64,000 nucleotides of DNA. Origin: Leadbetterella byssophila DSM 17132. Its GTDB lineage: Bacteria; Bacteroidota; Bacteroidia; Cytophagales; Spirosomataceae. The translations under genes and the position numbers were made by a program. Positions 34,618 through 42,666 of this stretch are shown in pieces (the stretch's first letter is position 1; each line of letters begins with the position of its first letter). The stretch is from assembly GCF_000166395.1 (NCBI RefSeq), contig NC_014655.1:3720001-3784000 (forward strand). The letters run 5' to 3'. Under the pieces are notes generated by a model. That model was not told the DNA's origin. It saw only the letters and a program-made list of their open reading frames with translations, and ran no database searches.

Positions 34618-35489
34618 ACTTCAATACCTAGATTTTTATGGGTTTCAGAGATGGCCCTTTGGTTCTTTTCATCCATCCAAGCCTTTCCTTTAGTCTTTCG
34701 CATGAAATTATCAAAATATCTTTGAATAAATACGTTATATGCCGCCTTCGCTAAGAACATAGGTTTTTTAGGCAATGAACGCAAACTCATAGAGAAACTA
34801 GGAGTCATGTACTTCATATAATGCCAATACCCCTCTGGCATATAAAGCATTTCTCCGTGGTTTAATTCAGTAATAAAACCTTCCGCATATTTTAAAGCAG
34901 GGAATCTTTCAAAGTCCGGATTGTCAAAATCTATAGCTTGATGTGAGATCAAGGCATGAGGGACTTTGTACAAGTATTTAGTTTGGTCAGGATGGAAAAT
35001 GATACACTGCTTCTTTCCATGGAAGTGGAAGTGTAAGATGTCTGAATAATCAATATCAAAGTGCATGAAAACCTTTGAGTTCTCGCCACCGAAGAAGAGC
35101 ATAGGCAACTGCTTAACTAGGTTTAAACCTATGTCTGGCCATCTGAAGTCTTCCTTCAATTGAGGCACTTCCTTCATGATATTATACAGGAAGATTCTAT
35201 ATGAGCTGGGTCCTTTCTCCATGATGTCCAAATATTCAGACATCTTCATGTGTAAATGAGGCTCATTTACCTTCTGCTCATGTGTGATTGGCCTTCCGTC
35301 AAAGATGGGAACGATCTTATCTCCGGCTATCTCACGAATGTAGTTTAAATGCCACTTTTCATATGCTGGCCAGTCTTCAGTTAATTTCTCAATGACAACT
35401 GGCTTTTGAGGGATGAAATAGTTTTTTACAAAATCTTCTTTACTGATTTTGCTAACTCTTTCAATTGGTTTAAGATTTAATTTGTTCAT
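34614..35489 (-). CDS. Cupin/JmjC-like 2-oxoglutarate-dependent oxygenase family protein
   Basis: A 291-residue cytoplasmic protein of the cupin_8/JmjC family (related to FIH-type hydroxylases). The facial triad is visible as His and Asp in FMHFDIDYSDILHFHFHG (about 140-157) and a distal His in the ELNHGEMLYMPEGYWHYM segment (about 210-227). The N-terminal half (KEDFVKNYFIPQKPVVIEK) is the usual preceding helical part. It probably hydroxylates a protein or small molecule using Fe(II) and 2-oxoglutarate. It is the last gene of the ispE to pnuC run, 54 bases after pnuC, and ends in a shared terminator. Confidence 0.82.
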   Translation of the reverse strand: MNKLNLKPIERVSKISKEDFVKNYFIPQKPVVIEKLTEDWPAYEKWHLNYIREIAGDKIVPIFDGRPITHEQKVNEPHLHMKMSEYLDIMEKGPSSYRIFLYNIMKEVPQLKEDFRWPDIGLNLVKQLPMLFFGGENSKVFMHFDIDYSDILHFHFHGKKQCIIFHPDQTKYLYKVPHALISHQAIDFDNPDFERFPALKYAEGFITELNHGEMLYMPEGYWHYMKYMTPSFSMSLRSLPKKPMFLAKAAYNVFIQRYFDNFMRKTKGKAWMDEKNQRAISETHKNLGIEV

Positions 35490-35543
35490 AGCAGTCGTAA
35501 GATTTATGCTGGGGTTTTTCCAACAAACGACAAATGTAATTTC

Positions 35544-36194
35544 TTATTTTTTAACTTCATAATACTTGAACTTTTTCGTCCAGTCTATGGCGCCATAAGT
35601 TGCTATGAAGCAAAATACGAAGTACAGTAAGGCATATAGCTTGATCTCTTTTTGGTAGTAAATAACAGTACTAACCATATCTATAAGAAGCCACATCCAC
35701 CAGGTCTCCACCTTCTTTCTCATCATTAAGAATGTGGTAGCAATGCTGGCTGTTAGAACAAATGAATCCGCATAGGGGAAGGCACTCGGAAGATAAAATA
35801 GTTTGGGAAACCATTCATGTAAATTAGAAGCAAATCTACCCATCATAAAAGTAGCTAATACTATACCTAATAGGAATGGGAAGTAGAGTTTAGGATTTAT
35901 GCGAGTGATTTGCAGTTCATGATTGGCATTGGCTTGGTCTTCTTTCGGAAATTTCCACATGTAAAAGCCTATCATATTGGTTATAAAGAAGAAGACCTGC
36001 AAAAACATATCAGGATAAAGCTGGGATAAGTAAAACATCCTGAATGCCAAACAAACATTTAGCAAACCTACTATCCAGGACCAAACATTTTCTTTTGCAG
36101 ATAGCCAAACAGCCAGTCCCCCGGTAACTGTAGCCCAGAACTCTATATGGCTCATTTCATACCCGAATAAGGTAAATATGGTAGAATCAAGCAC
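35544..36194 (-). CDS. pnuC: Nicotinamide riboside transporter PnuC
   Basis: A 216-residue inner-membrane transporter with seven or so hydrophobic segments. PnuC features seen are YEMSHIEFWATVTGGLAVWLSAKENVWSWIVGLLN (early helices; key W-x-x-x-x-x-N pattern) and the later WWMWLLIDMVSTVIYYQKE block with the substrate-binding W, D and Y residues. It carries out facilitated diffusion of nicotinamide riboside, trapped by phosphorylation inside. The start is a GTG overlapping the DUF2480 gene by 8 bases; a Met 13 residues further in is possible. The NRK-like kinase at 7.0 kb could be its partner. Confidence 0.88.
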   Translation of the reverse strand: MLDSTIFTLFGYEMSHIEFWATVTGGLAVWLSAKENVWSWIVGLLNVCLAFRMFYLSQLYPDMFLQVFFFITNMIGFYMWKFPKEDQANANHELQITRINPKLYFPFLLGIVLATFMMGRFASNLHEWFPKLFYLPSAFPYADSFVLTASIATTFLMMRKKVETWWMWLLIDMVSTVIYYQKEIKLYALLYFVFCFIATYGAIDWTKKFKYYEVKK

Positions 36195-36702
36195 GAGGTT
36201 TCTGTTTAAATAATGGAACAGTACTGCAAGGCTCTCCGAACATCAAACTCCTCACCCTTGGCTTTAAATGGGATACCAAATCCATGTAGACGGCAGTTGG
36301 AATGTTTTTATCGGAACAGCCTTTCACCACCACGCGCGCATCTTGATATTCGTTCCAATCTATATGATCAAAAAGGTCTCTGTATAAGCTGATATCTAGA
36401 TCTTCTAAACTGCCAAATACTACCTTTTTAGCATATGGTTCTAAGTGAATACCTAATAGCATATATGCCCAAAGAGGTACTATGGCGTCTTCGCTGCAAT
36501 AAACGGCTACGAAGGTGTCTTGATATTGCGACCAATCGTGCTCCTTTAAGAAGGCTCTAAAATCTTTTTCCTTCAGTATCATGCCCATAAACAGATTGTC
36601 CTTGATGTCATAGGCTACTCTTTTTCCTTCAGGATACCATTCTTCCAGGTCTAAGGTGACTAATCCACTTTGAGCTACTTTATTAACTATTGCGTCTTCC
36701 AC
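36187..36702 (-). CDS. DUF2480 family protein
   Basis: A 171-residue soluble protein of a family confined largely to Bacteroidota, function unknown. The conserved features are the start INKVAQSGLVTLDLEEW-like (NKVAQSGLVTLDLEEWYPEG), FMGMILKEKDFRAFLKEHDWSQY (about 38-60), the VAVYCSEDAIVPLWAYMLL segment (about 65-84) and a C-terminal VVKGCSDKNIPTAVYMDL. Two Cys residues stand in equivalent YCSE and GCSD contexts, which suggests an internal repeat of two similar halves, possibly a metal or cofactor site. The start is GTG at 36702. The 3' end overlaps the pnuC start by 8 bases; the upstream membrane protein gene is 27 bases away. Confidence 0.8.
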   Translation of the reverse strand: MEDAIVNKVAQSGLVTLDLEEWYPEGKRVAYDIKDNLFMGMILKEKDFRAFLKEHDWSQYQDTFVAVYCSEDAIVPLWAYMLLGIHLEPYAKKVVFGSLEDLDISLYRDLFDHIDWNEYQDARVVVKGCSDKNIPTAVYMDLVSHLKPRVRSLMFGEPCSTVPLFKQKPRA

Positions 36703-36729
36703 AGTCCTTTGTTTTTATTCTAATAACAA

Positions 36730-37524
36730 TTATACTAAGGTCATAGTTTGTTTAAATGCCACTTTTGCCACCTTCTGAAGATATAGGAGACGAATAAAGA
36801 TAAGGGCTATAACATGAATCTGCTGTAATATTAATAAAATAGGGGTAGGGAAATGGAGATATTGGGTAAGTAGCAGATAGATCAAGCCAGTACATAGAAT
36901 CAGTAGTCCAAAGCTCAAAGCATATCCCCAGGCTGGGATGGAAGAACTGAGAATCTTAAACGCTCCTTTTAGAGCTTTCCCGAAATTCTTATGTTGAATC
37001 CACAGAAATCGACTATAATCCCAAACCAGCCTGAGATAGGCGGAGGCCAAACCCAGGAATACTATAGGGAGAGCATAGCTTAAGGTTCCTGAGCGGTGAT
37101 GGGTAGCTAACTTGGGGAAGATTTGGAGAGATATTACTGCCAAAATAAAGAGGACAGTAAAAAAGCATAATAGGATAAGTCCTAATCCTACGAAGGGGAA
37201 GAACTTTCTCTTAGATTGAATCAAAAATCTCTGAATGCTGAATTTTTCGTAGGCTATAGCATCCATATACCCTCCTGAAAAGAAGGTCTGCAAGAGTAAG
37301 TTAATGACAAAAAAAAGAAATACACTTGTGATAAATTCAGGCCATTGTGGATCTAATATCCTTATGGCCTCGCTAAAGGTCTGAAAGTCGAAATTCTCAA
37401 GAAGAGGTTGTAATCCAAGTGTGTTTCCTGCTAAAGGCAAAAAGGTTTTATAGATCCAATACCCCAAGCCGATATGACTTAGAAAAGATAAGATGTAGAG
37501 CCAAAATGCCAGACGCTTAATCAT
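36730..37524 (-). CDS. Integral membrane protein, six hydrophobic segments, unknown function
   Basis: A 264-residue protein with about six predicted membrane helices (residues roughly 5-28, 62-85, 107-135, 150-165, 193-218, 228-250). It belongs to no family I can name; the architecture resembles the small membrane domains that precede glycerophosphodiester phosphodiesterases, but the resemblance is general. Its start overlaps the MazG-like stop by 4 bases (ATGA), so it is translationally coupled in the ispE operon. Confidence 0.65.
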   Translation of the reverse strand: MIKRLAFWLYILSFLSHIGLGYWIYKTFLPLAGNTLGLQPLLENFDFQTFSEAIRILDPQWPEFITSVFLFFVINLLLQTFFSGGYMDAIAYEKFSIQRFLIQSKRKFFPFVGLGLILLCFFTVLFILAVISLQIFPKLATHHRSGTLSYALPIVFLGLASAYLRLVWDYSRFLWIQHKNFGKALKGAFKILSSSIPAWGYALSFGLLILCTGLIYLLLTQYLHFPTPILLILQQIHVIALIFIRLLYLQKVAKVAFKQTMTLV

Positions 37525-37847
37525 TGTAGTTTAGGGTTATTTTTATGTCTGTCTTTATCTCTTAAGGTTTTCTTTTTCAGGTTCTTCTTTAAGGCCTCTT
37601 CTAAGTCAATGCCCGTTTGGTTTGCTAAGCAGATCAATACAAAAAGTACATCGGCTATTTCATCTCCCAGATCTTTGGCTTTGTCTTCCGGTTTTTCCGA
37701 CTGCTCCCCATATCTCCTAGCCATGATCCGGGCTACTTCGCCCACTTCCTCCATGAGCATGGCGGTATTGGTCAGTTCATTAAAGTATCGAACACCTAGG
37801 GTTTTAATCCATTCGTCAATTATTCTTTGTGCTTCTTTGATTTCCAT
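37521..37847 (-). CDS. MazG-like nucleotide pyrophosphohydrolase
   Basis: A 108-residue all-alpha NTP pyrophosphohydrolase of the MazG/dUTPase-like superfamily, likely hydrolysing a noncanonical or regulatory nucleotide to its monophosphate. The metal-binding pattern is complete: MEEVGEVARI (ExxE, about 27-36) followed by DLGDEIADVLFVLICLAN (ExxD, about 60-77). The protein is a single-domain form, half the size of E. coli MazG. It lies three bases after ispE and overlaps the next gene by 4 bases. Confidence 0.87.
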   Translation of the reverse strand: MEIKEAQRIIDEWIKTLGVRYFNELTNTAMLMEEVGEVARIMARRYGEQSEKPEDKAKDLGDEIADVLFVLICLANQTGIDLEEALKKNLKKKTLRDKDRHKNNPKLQ

Positions 37848-37850
37848 AAT

Positions 37851-38651
37851 TTAGTCTAATTTTCCTTGCCAAACGATGAAATCTGGAAAGGAGAGGGTAA
37901 GGGTTTCCGAAAAAATACCGTACACTGTGGAGCCACTTCCGGTCATGCTGGCATATAGGGCTCCTTTAGCGTATAACTCGTCTTTGATTTCACCTATTAG
38001 GGGATATTTTTTGACAATTCCCGCCTCAAAATCATTTTTTACCGCATCACGCCAGTGTTCAATTGGGGTATTTTCCAGAACATCTTTCAGTGGAGTGGGG
38101 GATGGGGTTGGTATTACGCCTGAATACGCTTCTGCAGTAGAAACATGAATTTCAGGATTTACCATGACGATGTACTTTCCACTTAAAGAAACAGTTGTTT
38201 CCCGGAAGATATTACCTTTCTCTAAACATATCATGGGTCGGTTTTCAATAAAGAAAGGGCAGTCGCTACCTAATCTGGAGGCCAATTCCAACAAGGATTC
38301 CTTTTGGTATCCCAATTCTAACACCTCATTGATTAGATTCAGTGCAAAGGCCCCGTTAGACGAACCTCCTCCTATACCTGCCCCCATAGGTAGAATCTTA
38401 TGGAGATGTATTTCTACGGCTTTATCAGTGGGCTTGATAAGATTCCAAGCTTTGTAAATAAGATTGTTTTCCTGGGATCCAGGTATGGGTAGACCTGTAC
38501 AGTGGAAACTAAAGGTGGAGGCTGGTACTACTTCTAAAATATCCGACCAGGAAACGGGGTAGAATAGGGATTCTATGTTGTGATACCCGTCCGGGCGCTT
38601 TTCTAAAATGTTTAATCCAATGTTAATCTTGGCGTTAGAGAACCCTAGCAT
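37851..38651 (-). CDS. ispE: 4-diphosphocytidyl-2-C-methyl-D-erythritol kinase
   Basis: GHMP kinase of the MEP isoprenoid pathway, phosphorylating CDP-ME at the 2-hydroxyl. The 266-residue protein begins MLGFSNAKINIGLNI, with the substrate motif RPDGYHNIESLFYP (about 19-32), the ATP loop LPMGAGIGGGSSNGAFAL (about 85-102) and the C-terminal MTGSGSTVYGIF motif (about 238-249). I chose ATG 38651; the frame extends to a TTG at 38669 that adds six residues without family support. It heads a six-gene minus-strand run (ispE, MazG-like, membrane protein, DUF2480, pnuC, JmjC-like) with spacings of 3, -4, 27, -8 and 54 bases. Confidence 0.95.
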   Translation of the reverse strand: MLGFSNAKINIGLNILEKRPDGYHNIESLFYPVSWSDILEVVPASTFSFHCTGLPIPGSQENNLIYKAWNLIKPTDKAVEIHLHKILPMGAGIGGGSSNGAFALNLINEVLELGYQKESLLELASRLGSDCPFFIENRPMICLEKGNIFRETTVSLSGKYIVMVNPEIHVSTAEAYSGVIPTPSPTPLKDVLENTPIEHWRDAVKNDFEAGIVKKYPLIGEIKDELYAKGALYASMTGSGSTVYGIFSETLTLSFPDFIVWQGKLD

Positions 38652-38706
38652 GCACAAAGTTTTCTTCAAAAATCCTGAAAGTTTTTACATTACGCAAAAT
38701 AATCTC

Positions 38707-38714
38707 TAATTTTG
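38707..38714 (+). promoter_or_regulatory. -7 element TAATTTTG of rpsJ
   Basis: TAATTTTG matches TAnnTTTG about 65 bases upstream of the rpsJ ATG, leaving a leader of roughly 60 bases (38720-38778). A leader of this size could hold a regulatory structure; I did not find a clear stem in it. Confidence 0.45.
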
Positions 38715-38778
38715 TGGCCCTGTTCGGAGTAAATGGTTCTTTCGATCAGGTATTTATCACTTAAACTAATTGAACCAA

Positions 38779-39084
38779 ATGTCACAAAAAATCAGAATCA
38801 AGCTGAAATCCTTTGACCATAGTCTTGTGGATAATTCAGCAGAGAAAATCGTGAAGGCTGTAAAGTCTACAGGAGCTACAGTAAGTGGTCCTATTCCACT
38901 TCCTACTCGTATTGAGAAGTTTACTGTACTTCGTTCTCCTCACGTTTCTAAGAAATCCAGAGAGCAGTTTCAGTTGAGTACTTACAAAAGACTCATAGAC
39001 ATCTTCTCTGCTAGTCCTAAGACAGTAGATGCTTTGATGAAATTGGAATTGCCTGCAGGTGTTGACGTTGAAATCAAGGTTTAA
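38779..39084 (+). CDS. rpsJ: 30S ribosomal protein S10
   Basis: Small ribosomal subunit protein, also the NusE transcription antitermination factor. The 101-residue sequence is canonical: [46 protein letters not shown] (in the middle, ending in the KxREQFxxxxxKR block) and [16 protein letters not shown] at the end. ATG 38779 is chosen; an upstream TTG at 38770 is not supported. The gene is alone here: its own promoter in front, a strong terminator behind and a convergent DUF983 gene, without fusA, rpsG or rplC next to it. In most bacteria rpsJ starts the S10 operon or follows fusA. Confidence 0.97.
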   Translation: MSQKIRIKLKSFDHSLVDNSAEKIVKAVKSTGATVSGPIPLPTRIEKFTVLRSPHVSKKSREQFQLSTYKRLIDIFSASPKTVDALMKLELPAGVDVEIKV

Positions 39085-39092
39085 CCCTTGTA

Positions 39093-39122
39093 AAAAAGGT
39101 ATCTGTTTTCAGATACCTTTTT
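39093..39122 (+). terminator. Intrinsic terminator after rpsJ
   Basis: AAAAAGGTATCTG (39093-39105) and CAGATACCTTTTT (39110-39122) form a perfect 13-bp stem with a TTTT loop followed by T-rich sequence. The A-tract on the left makes it usable for the convergent DUF983 gene too, whose stop is at 39124. Confidence 0.85.
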
Positions 39123-39123
39123 G

Positions 39124-39546
39124 TTATTTTCCAATATTGACTTCTGTTTTTAAGAGCTCCAGATTTTTAAAATCCTTTACTTTCGGATCGTATTTGATTA
39201 AAGCATTCACCCACAATGACCGGGCAAATCTAAAGATAACCCCATTCATAAAGAAGGTCAAGAGCAGATAAGTCACACCAAAGTGCACCCATCCATAAGA
39301 TTCTTTGAAGAACAAGATATATATCAATAAGGTGGTAACAAAAAGGGCTATGTTTAATGCGTAGGATACGTACATGGAGCCATAGAAATAACCTAATTCC
39401 TTCTCATACTTCAATCCGCAGTGCGTGCAGTATTTTTTCATTTGATAGGTTTTCTTCCCAATAGGAAAATAACTCTTATCTGTAAATAATTCTCCTTCTC
39501 CACATCTAGGACACTTCTCTGTTAAAGCGAACTTTATTTTTCCCAT
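39124..39546 (-). CDS. DUF983 family zinc-ribbon membrane protein
   Basis: A 140-residue protein with an N-terminal zinc ribbon formed by two CxxC pairs (CPRCGEGELF, about 13-22, and CTHCGLKYE, about 41-49) followed by two membrane helices (about 62-82 and 90-110) and a short basic tail. This layout defines DUF983. The function is unknown; in alphaproteobacteria relatives lie in the cytochrome c oxidase assembly operon, but no oxidase genes are near here. Its own promoter candidate TACCTTTG is 24 bases upstream of the ATG. Confidence 0.85.
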   Translation of the reverse strand: MGKIKFALTEKCPRCGEGELFTDKSYFPIGKKTYQMKKYCTHCGLKYEKELGYFYGSMYVSYALNIALFVTTLLIYILFFKESYGWVHFGVTYLLLTFFMNGVIFRFARSLWVNALIKYDPKVKDFKNLELLKTEVNIGK

Positions 39547-39569
39547 GAACTTTATATAGGTTTATACTA

Positions 39570-39577
39570 CAAAGGTA
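39570..39577 (-). promoter_or_regulatory. -7 element TACCTTTG of the DUF983 gene
   Basis: On the minus strand TACCTTTG matches TAnnTTTG 23 bases upstream of ATG 39546, between it and the GlcNAc-kinase-like gene ending at 39629. A TTTG directly adjoins it, too close to be the -33 element. Confidence 0.45.
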
Positions 39578-39628
39578 CAAATTTTAGAGGGCCTTTAACT
39601 TACATATTTTTCCAAAAAAGATGTAAAA

Positions 39629-40465
39629 TTATTCCCTGTGGAAGTGGCAAAGCGCATCAATAGGTTTCTGTACTACCTTGCTCAACTTTAATCCATAGTG
39701 TGCAAAAGATTCTCCTAAGAGGTCAGAATAGTGATACGCTATGGAACCTACACACCCTATAGCTGAGGAGTTTGCTTGGGGATACTTGATCAAGTACTTT
39801 TCTATAAAGGCATGGAAAGAGGAAAGAATCAGCTCTTTGCACCAATTATCTCCTTGATTCTGATGTAAAAAAATGCTATACTGAGCGAAGTATCTATTGG
39901 GTTTTTCCTGTTTATAGGCATGATCAAGGATCTCTAAACGGTCTTTAGCCCCATAAATTTCTTCAAAACGGCTTCGGATAGGAAGTGGCATTTCTTTGTG
40001 AAGATAGGCCAGGACCAAAGATTTGCCCAGATGACCTCCAGAGCCTTCATCTCCTAGCCAAAAACCTAGAGGAGGAATCTGGAATGAAATGCCTGTACCG
40101 TCCCAATAGCAGCTATTAGAGCCTGTGCCTAAAATGCAAGCTATGCCATTTGAATTTCCAAACAGAGATCTGGCTGCGGCAATGACATCCGAGTAAGTAT
40201 ATACATGACAATTCTCCCCTAGTATACTTTGTACACCGGATTGAATGATGCTACCCTTTTGGGCATCAGTAATTCCCGTGCCATAAAAATGAACTTCCCG
40301 TATAGGTTCTGATGTTAAAAGAGAGGTGTGGGGAAGGAGTTCTTTTTTGATGTCCTCACTCGTAATAAAGTAGGGATTTAATCCTATGGTTTCAAAGGAA
40401 TGTTCTTCTTTACCCAATATTCTCCAGTCTGTTTTCGTGGATCCACTTTCTGCAACTAATATCAT
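39629..40465 (-). CDS. N-acetylglucosamine kinase-like protein (BadF/BadG/BcrA/BcrD ATPase family)
   Basis: A 278-residue cytoplasmic sugar kinase of the actin/hexokinase fold. The phosphate-1 loop ESGSTKTDWRIL (about 5-16), the phosphate-2 loop ACILGTGSNSCYWDG (about 103-117) and the GDEGSGGHLGK motif (about 128-138) are those of GlcNAc and related kinases (NAGK/MurK-like). It likely phosphorylates N-acetylglucosamine or a MurNAc/glucosamine derivative released during cell wall or glycan turnover. It is divergent from the M16 gene, with only 50 bases between, and no clear operon partner on its strand. Confidence 0.85.
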   Translation of the reverse strand: MILVAESGSTKTDWRILGKEEHSFETIGLNPYFITSEDIKKELLPHTSLLTSEPIREVHFYGTGITDAQKGSIIQSGVQSILGENCHVYTYSDVIAAARSLFGNSNGIACILGTGSNSCYWDGTGISFQIPPLGFWLGDEGSGGHLGKSLVLAYLHKEMPLPIRSRFEEIYGAKDRLEILDHAYKQEKPNRYFAQYSIFLHQNQGDNWCKELILSSFHAFIEKYLIKYPQANSSAIGCVGSIAYHYSDLLGESFAHYGLKLSKVVQKPIDALCHFHRE

Positions 40466-40489
40466 CTGGGATTTTGGGATTTAAAGGTG

Positions 40490-40497
40490 TACATTTG
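40490..40497 (+). promoter_or_regulatory. -7 element TACATTTG of the M16 gene
   Basis: TACATTTG fits TAnnTTTG 18 bases upstream of ATG 40516. TTTG at 40473-40476 is only 13 bases away, shorter than usual for a -33 element. The position argues against starting translation at the upstream in-frame codon 40474. Confidence 0.5.
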
Positions 40498-40515
40498 CAA
40501 GTTATTTTAAATAGA

Positions 40516-41742
40516 ATGTCTGAGTATCAGATTTACACGCTTCCTAACGGAATTCGTATAGCTCATAAGCGGGTGCAAAACACCAAAATTGTCCATTGCG
40601 GTATCATGTTTGATATCGGCAGCCGCGATGAGTTACCGCATCAAGCAGGGCTCGCACACTTTTGGGAGCACATGGCTTTTAAAGGCACAAAAAAACGCAA
40701 ATCTTATCATATTATCAATAGCCTTGAGTCAGTAGGAGGGGAACTTAATGCCTATACTACGAAGGAGAAGATCTGCTTTTATGCTTCTGTCTTAGACGAG
40801 TATTTTGTTAGAGCTATTGATTTATTGTCAGATATAGCTTTCCAAAGTACTTTTCCTGAAAAGCAATTAGAGCTCGAGAGAGGTGTGATTTTAGAGGAGA
40901 TGTCTATGTATTTGGATTCTCCTGAAGATGCTATCCAAGACGAGTTTGACAGTATTATTTTCCCTAAACATGCCATGGGTGTGAATATCTTGGGGACTAC
41001 AGAAAGTGTTAAAGGTTTTAAGCGAGAAGATTTTCAAAGATTTATTGCTGAAAATCTGGATACGGAGCGTACAGTCTTATCTATAGTAGGGAATATAAGT
41101 TTTGAAAAGGCTGTCAAGGTAGTGGAACGTTTCTTGAAAGATGTGCCAGTGGTAAAGACCGGAAGGAAAAGGTCAGCGCCAAATGAGTATGTACCACAAA
41201 ACATCCGGGTGAAGAAGGATAATAATCAAGCTCAGGTGGCCATTGGGAGTCCCTCATTCTCCTTATCAGATAGTAAAAGGTTGCCTTTCTTTGCATTGGT
41301 AAACCTGCTTGGAGGTCCTGGAATGAACAGCAGGTTCAATCTTTCTCTTCGTGAAAAATATGGTTTAGTATATCAGATCGAAGCCAGTTTAGTTTCCTAT
41401 TCTGACACAGGTTTGTTCAGTATACTTTTTGGTACGGATCATGATAATTTAAATAAGGCCTTTAAGCTCGTCTGGAAAGAATTGAATGCATTGAAGAACA
41501 AAAAGCTTGGTTCTTTACAGTTGAAAACCCTTAAAGATCAGTTGAAAGGTCAGTTAGCCATGGCGGAAGAGAGTAAGCAAGGTTATATGCTGATGATGGC
41601 TAAGAGTATACTTGATTTAGGCTATGTGGAGCCTTTACAAGAGATTTTTTCGGATATTGACAGGATCAGTGCAGAAGGGCTACAAGATTTAGCTATGGAG
41701 GCGTTTAATGCAGATTATCTAAGTACTTTAGTTTATAATTAA
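40516..41742 (+). CDS. M16 family zinc protease, single-half type
   Basis: A 408-residue pitrilysin-family peptidase without signal peptide, so probably cytoplasmic. The zinc motif HFWEH (HxxEH) lies at about residues 49-53 in AGLAHFWEHMAFKGT, the third zinc ligand Glu is expected in the LERGVILEEMSMY segment (about 118-130), and the substrate R/Y pair is in LREKYGLVYQIEAS (about 288-300). It matches bacterial processing-protease-like M16B enzymes, which dimerise. ATG 40516 (MSEYQIYTLPNG) gives the family-normal N-terminus. It ends 22 bases before the strong terminator shared with the SusCD operon. Confidence 0.92.
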   Translation: MSEYQIYTLPNGIRIAHKRVQNTKIVHCGIMFDIGSRDELPHQAGLAHFWEHMAFKGTKKRKSYHIINSLESVGGELNAYTTKEKICFYASVLDEYFVRAIDLLSDIAFQSTFPEKQLELERGVILEEMSMYLDSPEDAIQDEFDSIIFPKHAMGVNILGTTESVKGFKREDFQRFIAENLDTERTVLSIVGNISFEKAVKVVERFLKDVPVVKTGRKRSAPNEYVPQNIRVKKDNNQAQVAIGSPSFSLSDSKRLPFFALVNLLGGPGMNSRFNLSLREKYGLVYQIEASLVSYSDTGLFSILFGTDHDNLNKAFKLVWKELNALKNKKLGSLQLKTLKDQLKGQLAMAEESKQGYMLMMAKSILDLGYVEPLQEIFSDIDRISAEGLQDLAMEAFNADYLSTLVYN

Positions 41743-41763
41743 TTATTCTTATGTGTATAAATG

Positions 41764-41791
41764 AAGAGGGGGCTTAAATAAGCCCCCTCTT
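41764..41791. terminator. Bidirectional terminator between the M16 gene and the SusCD operon
   Basis: AAGAGGGGGCTTA (41764-41776) and TAAGCCCCCTCTT (41779-41791) are perfect inverted copies around two bases. The GC-rich stem is flanked by weak A/T tracts and stands between two convergent transcription units. Confidence 0.8.
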
Positions 41792-41795
41792 TGTA

Positions 41796-42644
41796 TTAAC
41801 GATCCTTAATAAAGGTCATTGTTTCCTCGAATATACGAGCTCCATTGTTTGAAGTCCATTTCAAATTAAAGGTCTTCGTTTCTGGATCGTAGTGGCTACT
41901 TGCATCTGTTGCAATAGGAAGCAAGGTCACCATTTCTACCGTTACACCCATAGTTTCAGGGTTTATGGTATACCATACTTCGTTGCTATAATATCCCAAT
42001 AGACCTGGATACAATTTCACTTTAGTAGGGCTAACCGTATGTAGCTCCACTTCAGTGTCTTGGTTAGGTAATAGGGTGTTATTAGCAGAAGTAGTATAGT
42101 GATAAACACCATCCCACTGGTTTTTCGCAGAGATCAAAGTAATGAAGTAATCATTACCTGTAGCGATCTTATTATTACCCGGATCAGTGATTCTATAGGC
42201 TAAAGCATATTTATGTGCTAGATCCCATTTAGAACCGTCAAGGTTAATCGCGATTTCTTTTGCGAAATCACCGGCGCTATAGTTAAGAATCACATCGTCA
42301 CCTTGGAAAGTGATACCTGGCTCATTTACGAAAGTAAAGATCTCAGACGGTAACCACTCATACGTTTCATCGTGTTCTTCATTAAATGCTTCTAAGATAT
42401 CTCTTGCTGCAGTTAATTTAACTGTAGTAGGGGTATTCAAAGCTGCATTTGAAGGTACATTTCTATGAATGTCAAACATTGGGATCTTCTTCACATTAGT
42501 AAATGCGTTGAAGAATAGTTCTTTCTCAGTTCCACCACCGGCTACTAAGAATGGGCTTCCCTGGTCTGTCAATTCTACTAGATCATCCTCGATACAAGAG
42601 GTGAACAGAAAGGGTAATATTAGTAATGACAAATATTTTTTCAT
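41796..42644 (-). CDS. DUF1735-type (BT_3987 N-terminal-like) lipoprotein of the SusCD operon
   Basis: A 282-residue exported lipoprotein. The signal peptide ends in a lipobox (LLILPFLFTSC, Cys near residue 15), followed by an N-terminal domain of the DUF1735/BT_3987 type (about 20-140) with NVPSNAALNTPTTVKL, and a second beta-rich domain (about 145-280). Proteins like this accompany SusD in Bacteroidota and are thought to help bind the glycan or peptide ligand on the cell surface. It is 22 bases downstream of susD and ends at the strong terminator. ATG 42644 is chosen over a TTG at 42653. Confidence 0.75.
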   Translation of the reverse strand: MKKYLSLLILPFLFTSCIEDDLVELTDQGSPFLVAGGGTEKELFFNAFTNVKKIPMFDIHRNVPSNAALNTPTTVKLTAARDILEAFNEEHDETYEWLPSEIFTFVNEPGITFQGDDVILNYSAGDFAKEIAINLDGSKWDLAHKYALAYRITDPGNNKIATGNDYFITLISAKNQWDGVYHYTTSANNTLLPNQDTEVELHTVSPTKVKLYPGLLGYYSNEVWYTINPETMGVTVEMVTLLPIATDASSHYDPETKTFNLKWTSNNGARIFEETMTFIKDR

Positions 42645-42666
42645 TGTTCTCAATTTAAACTTTTAA

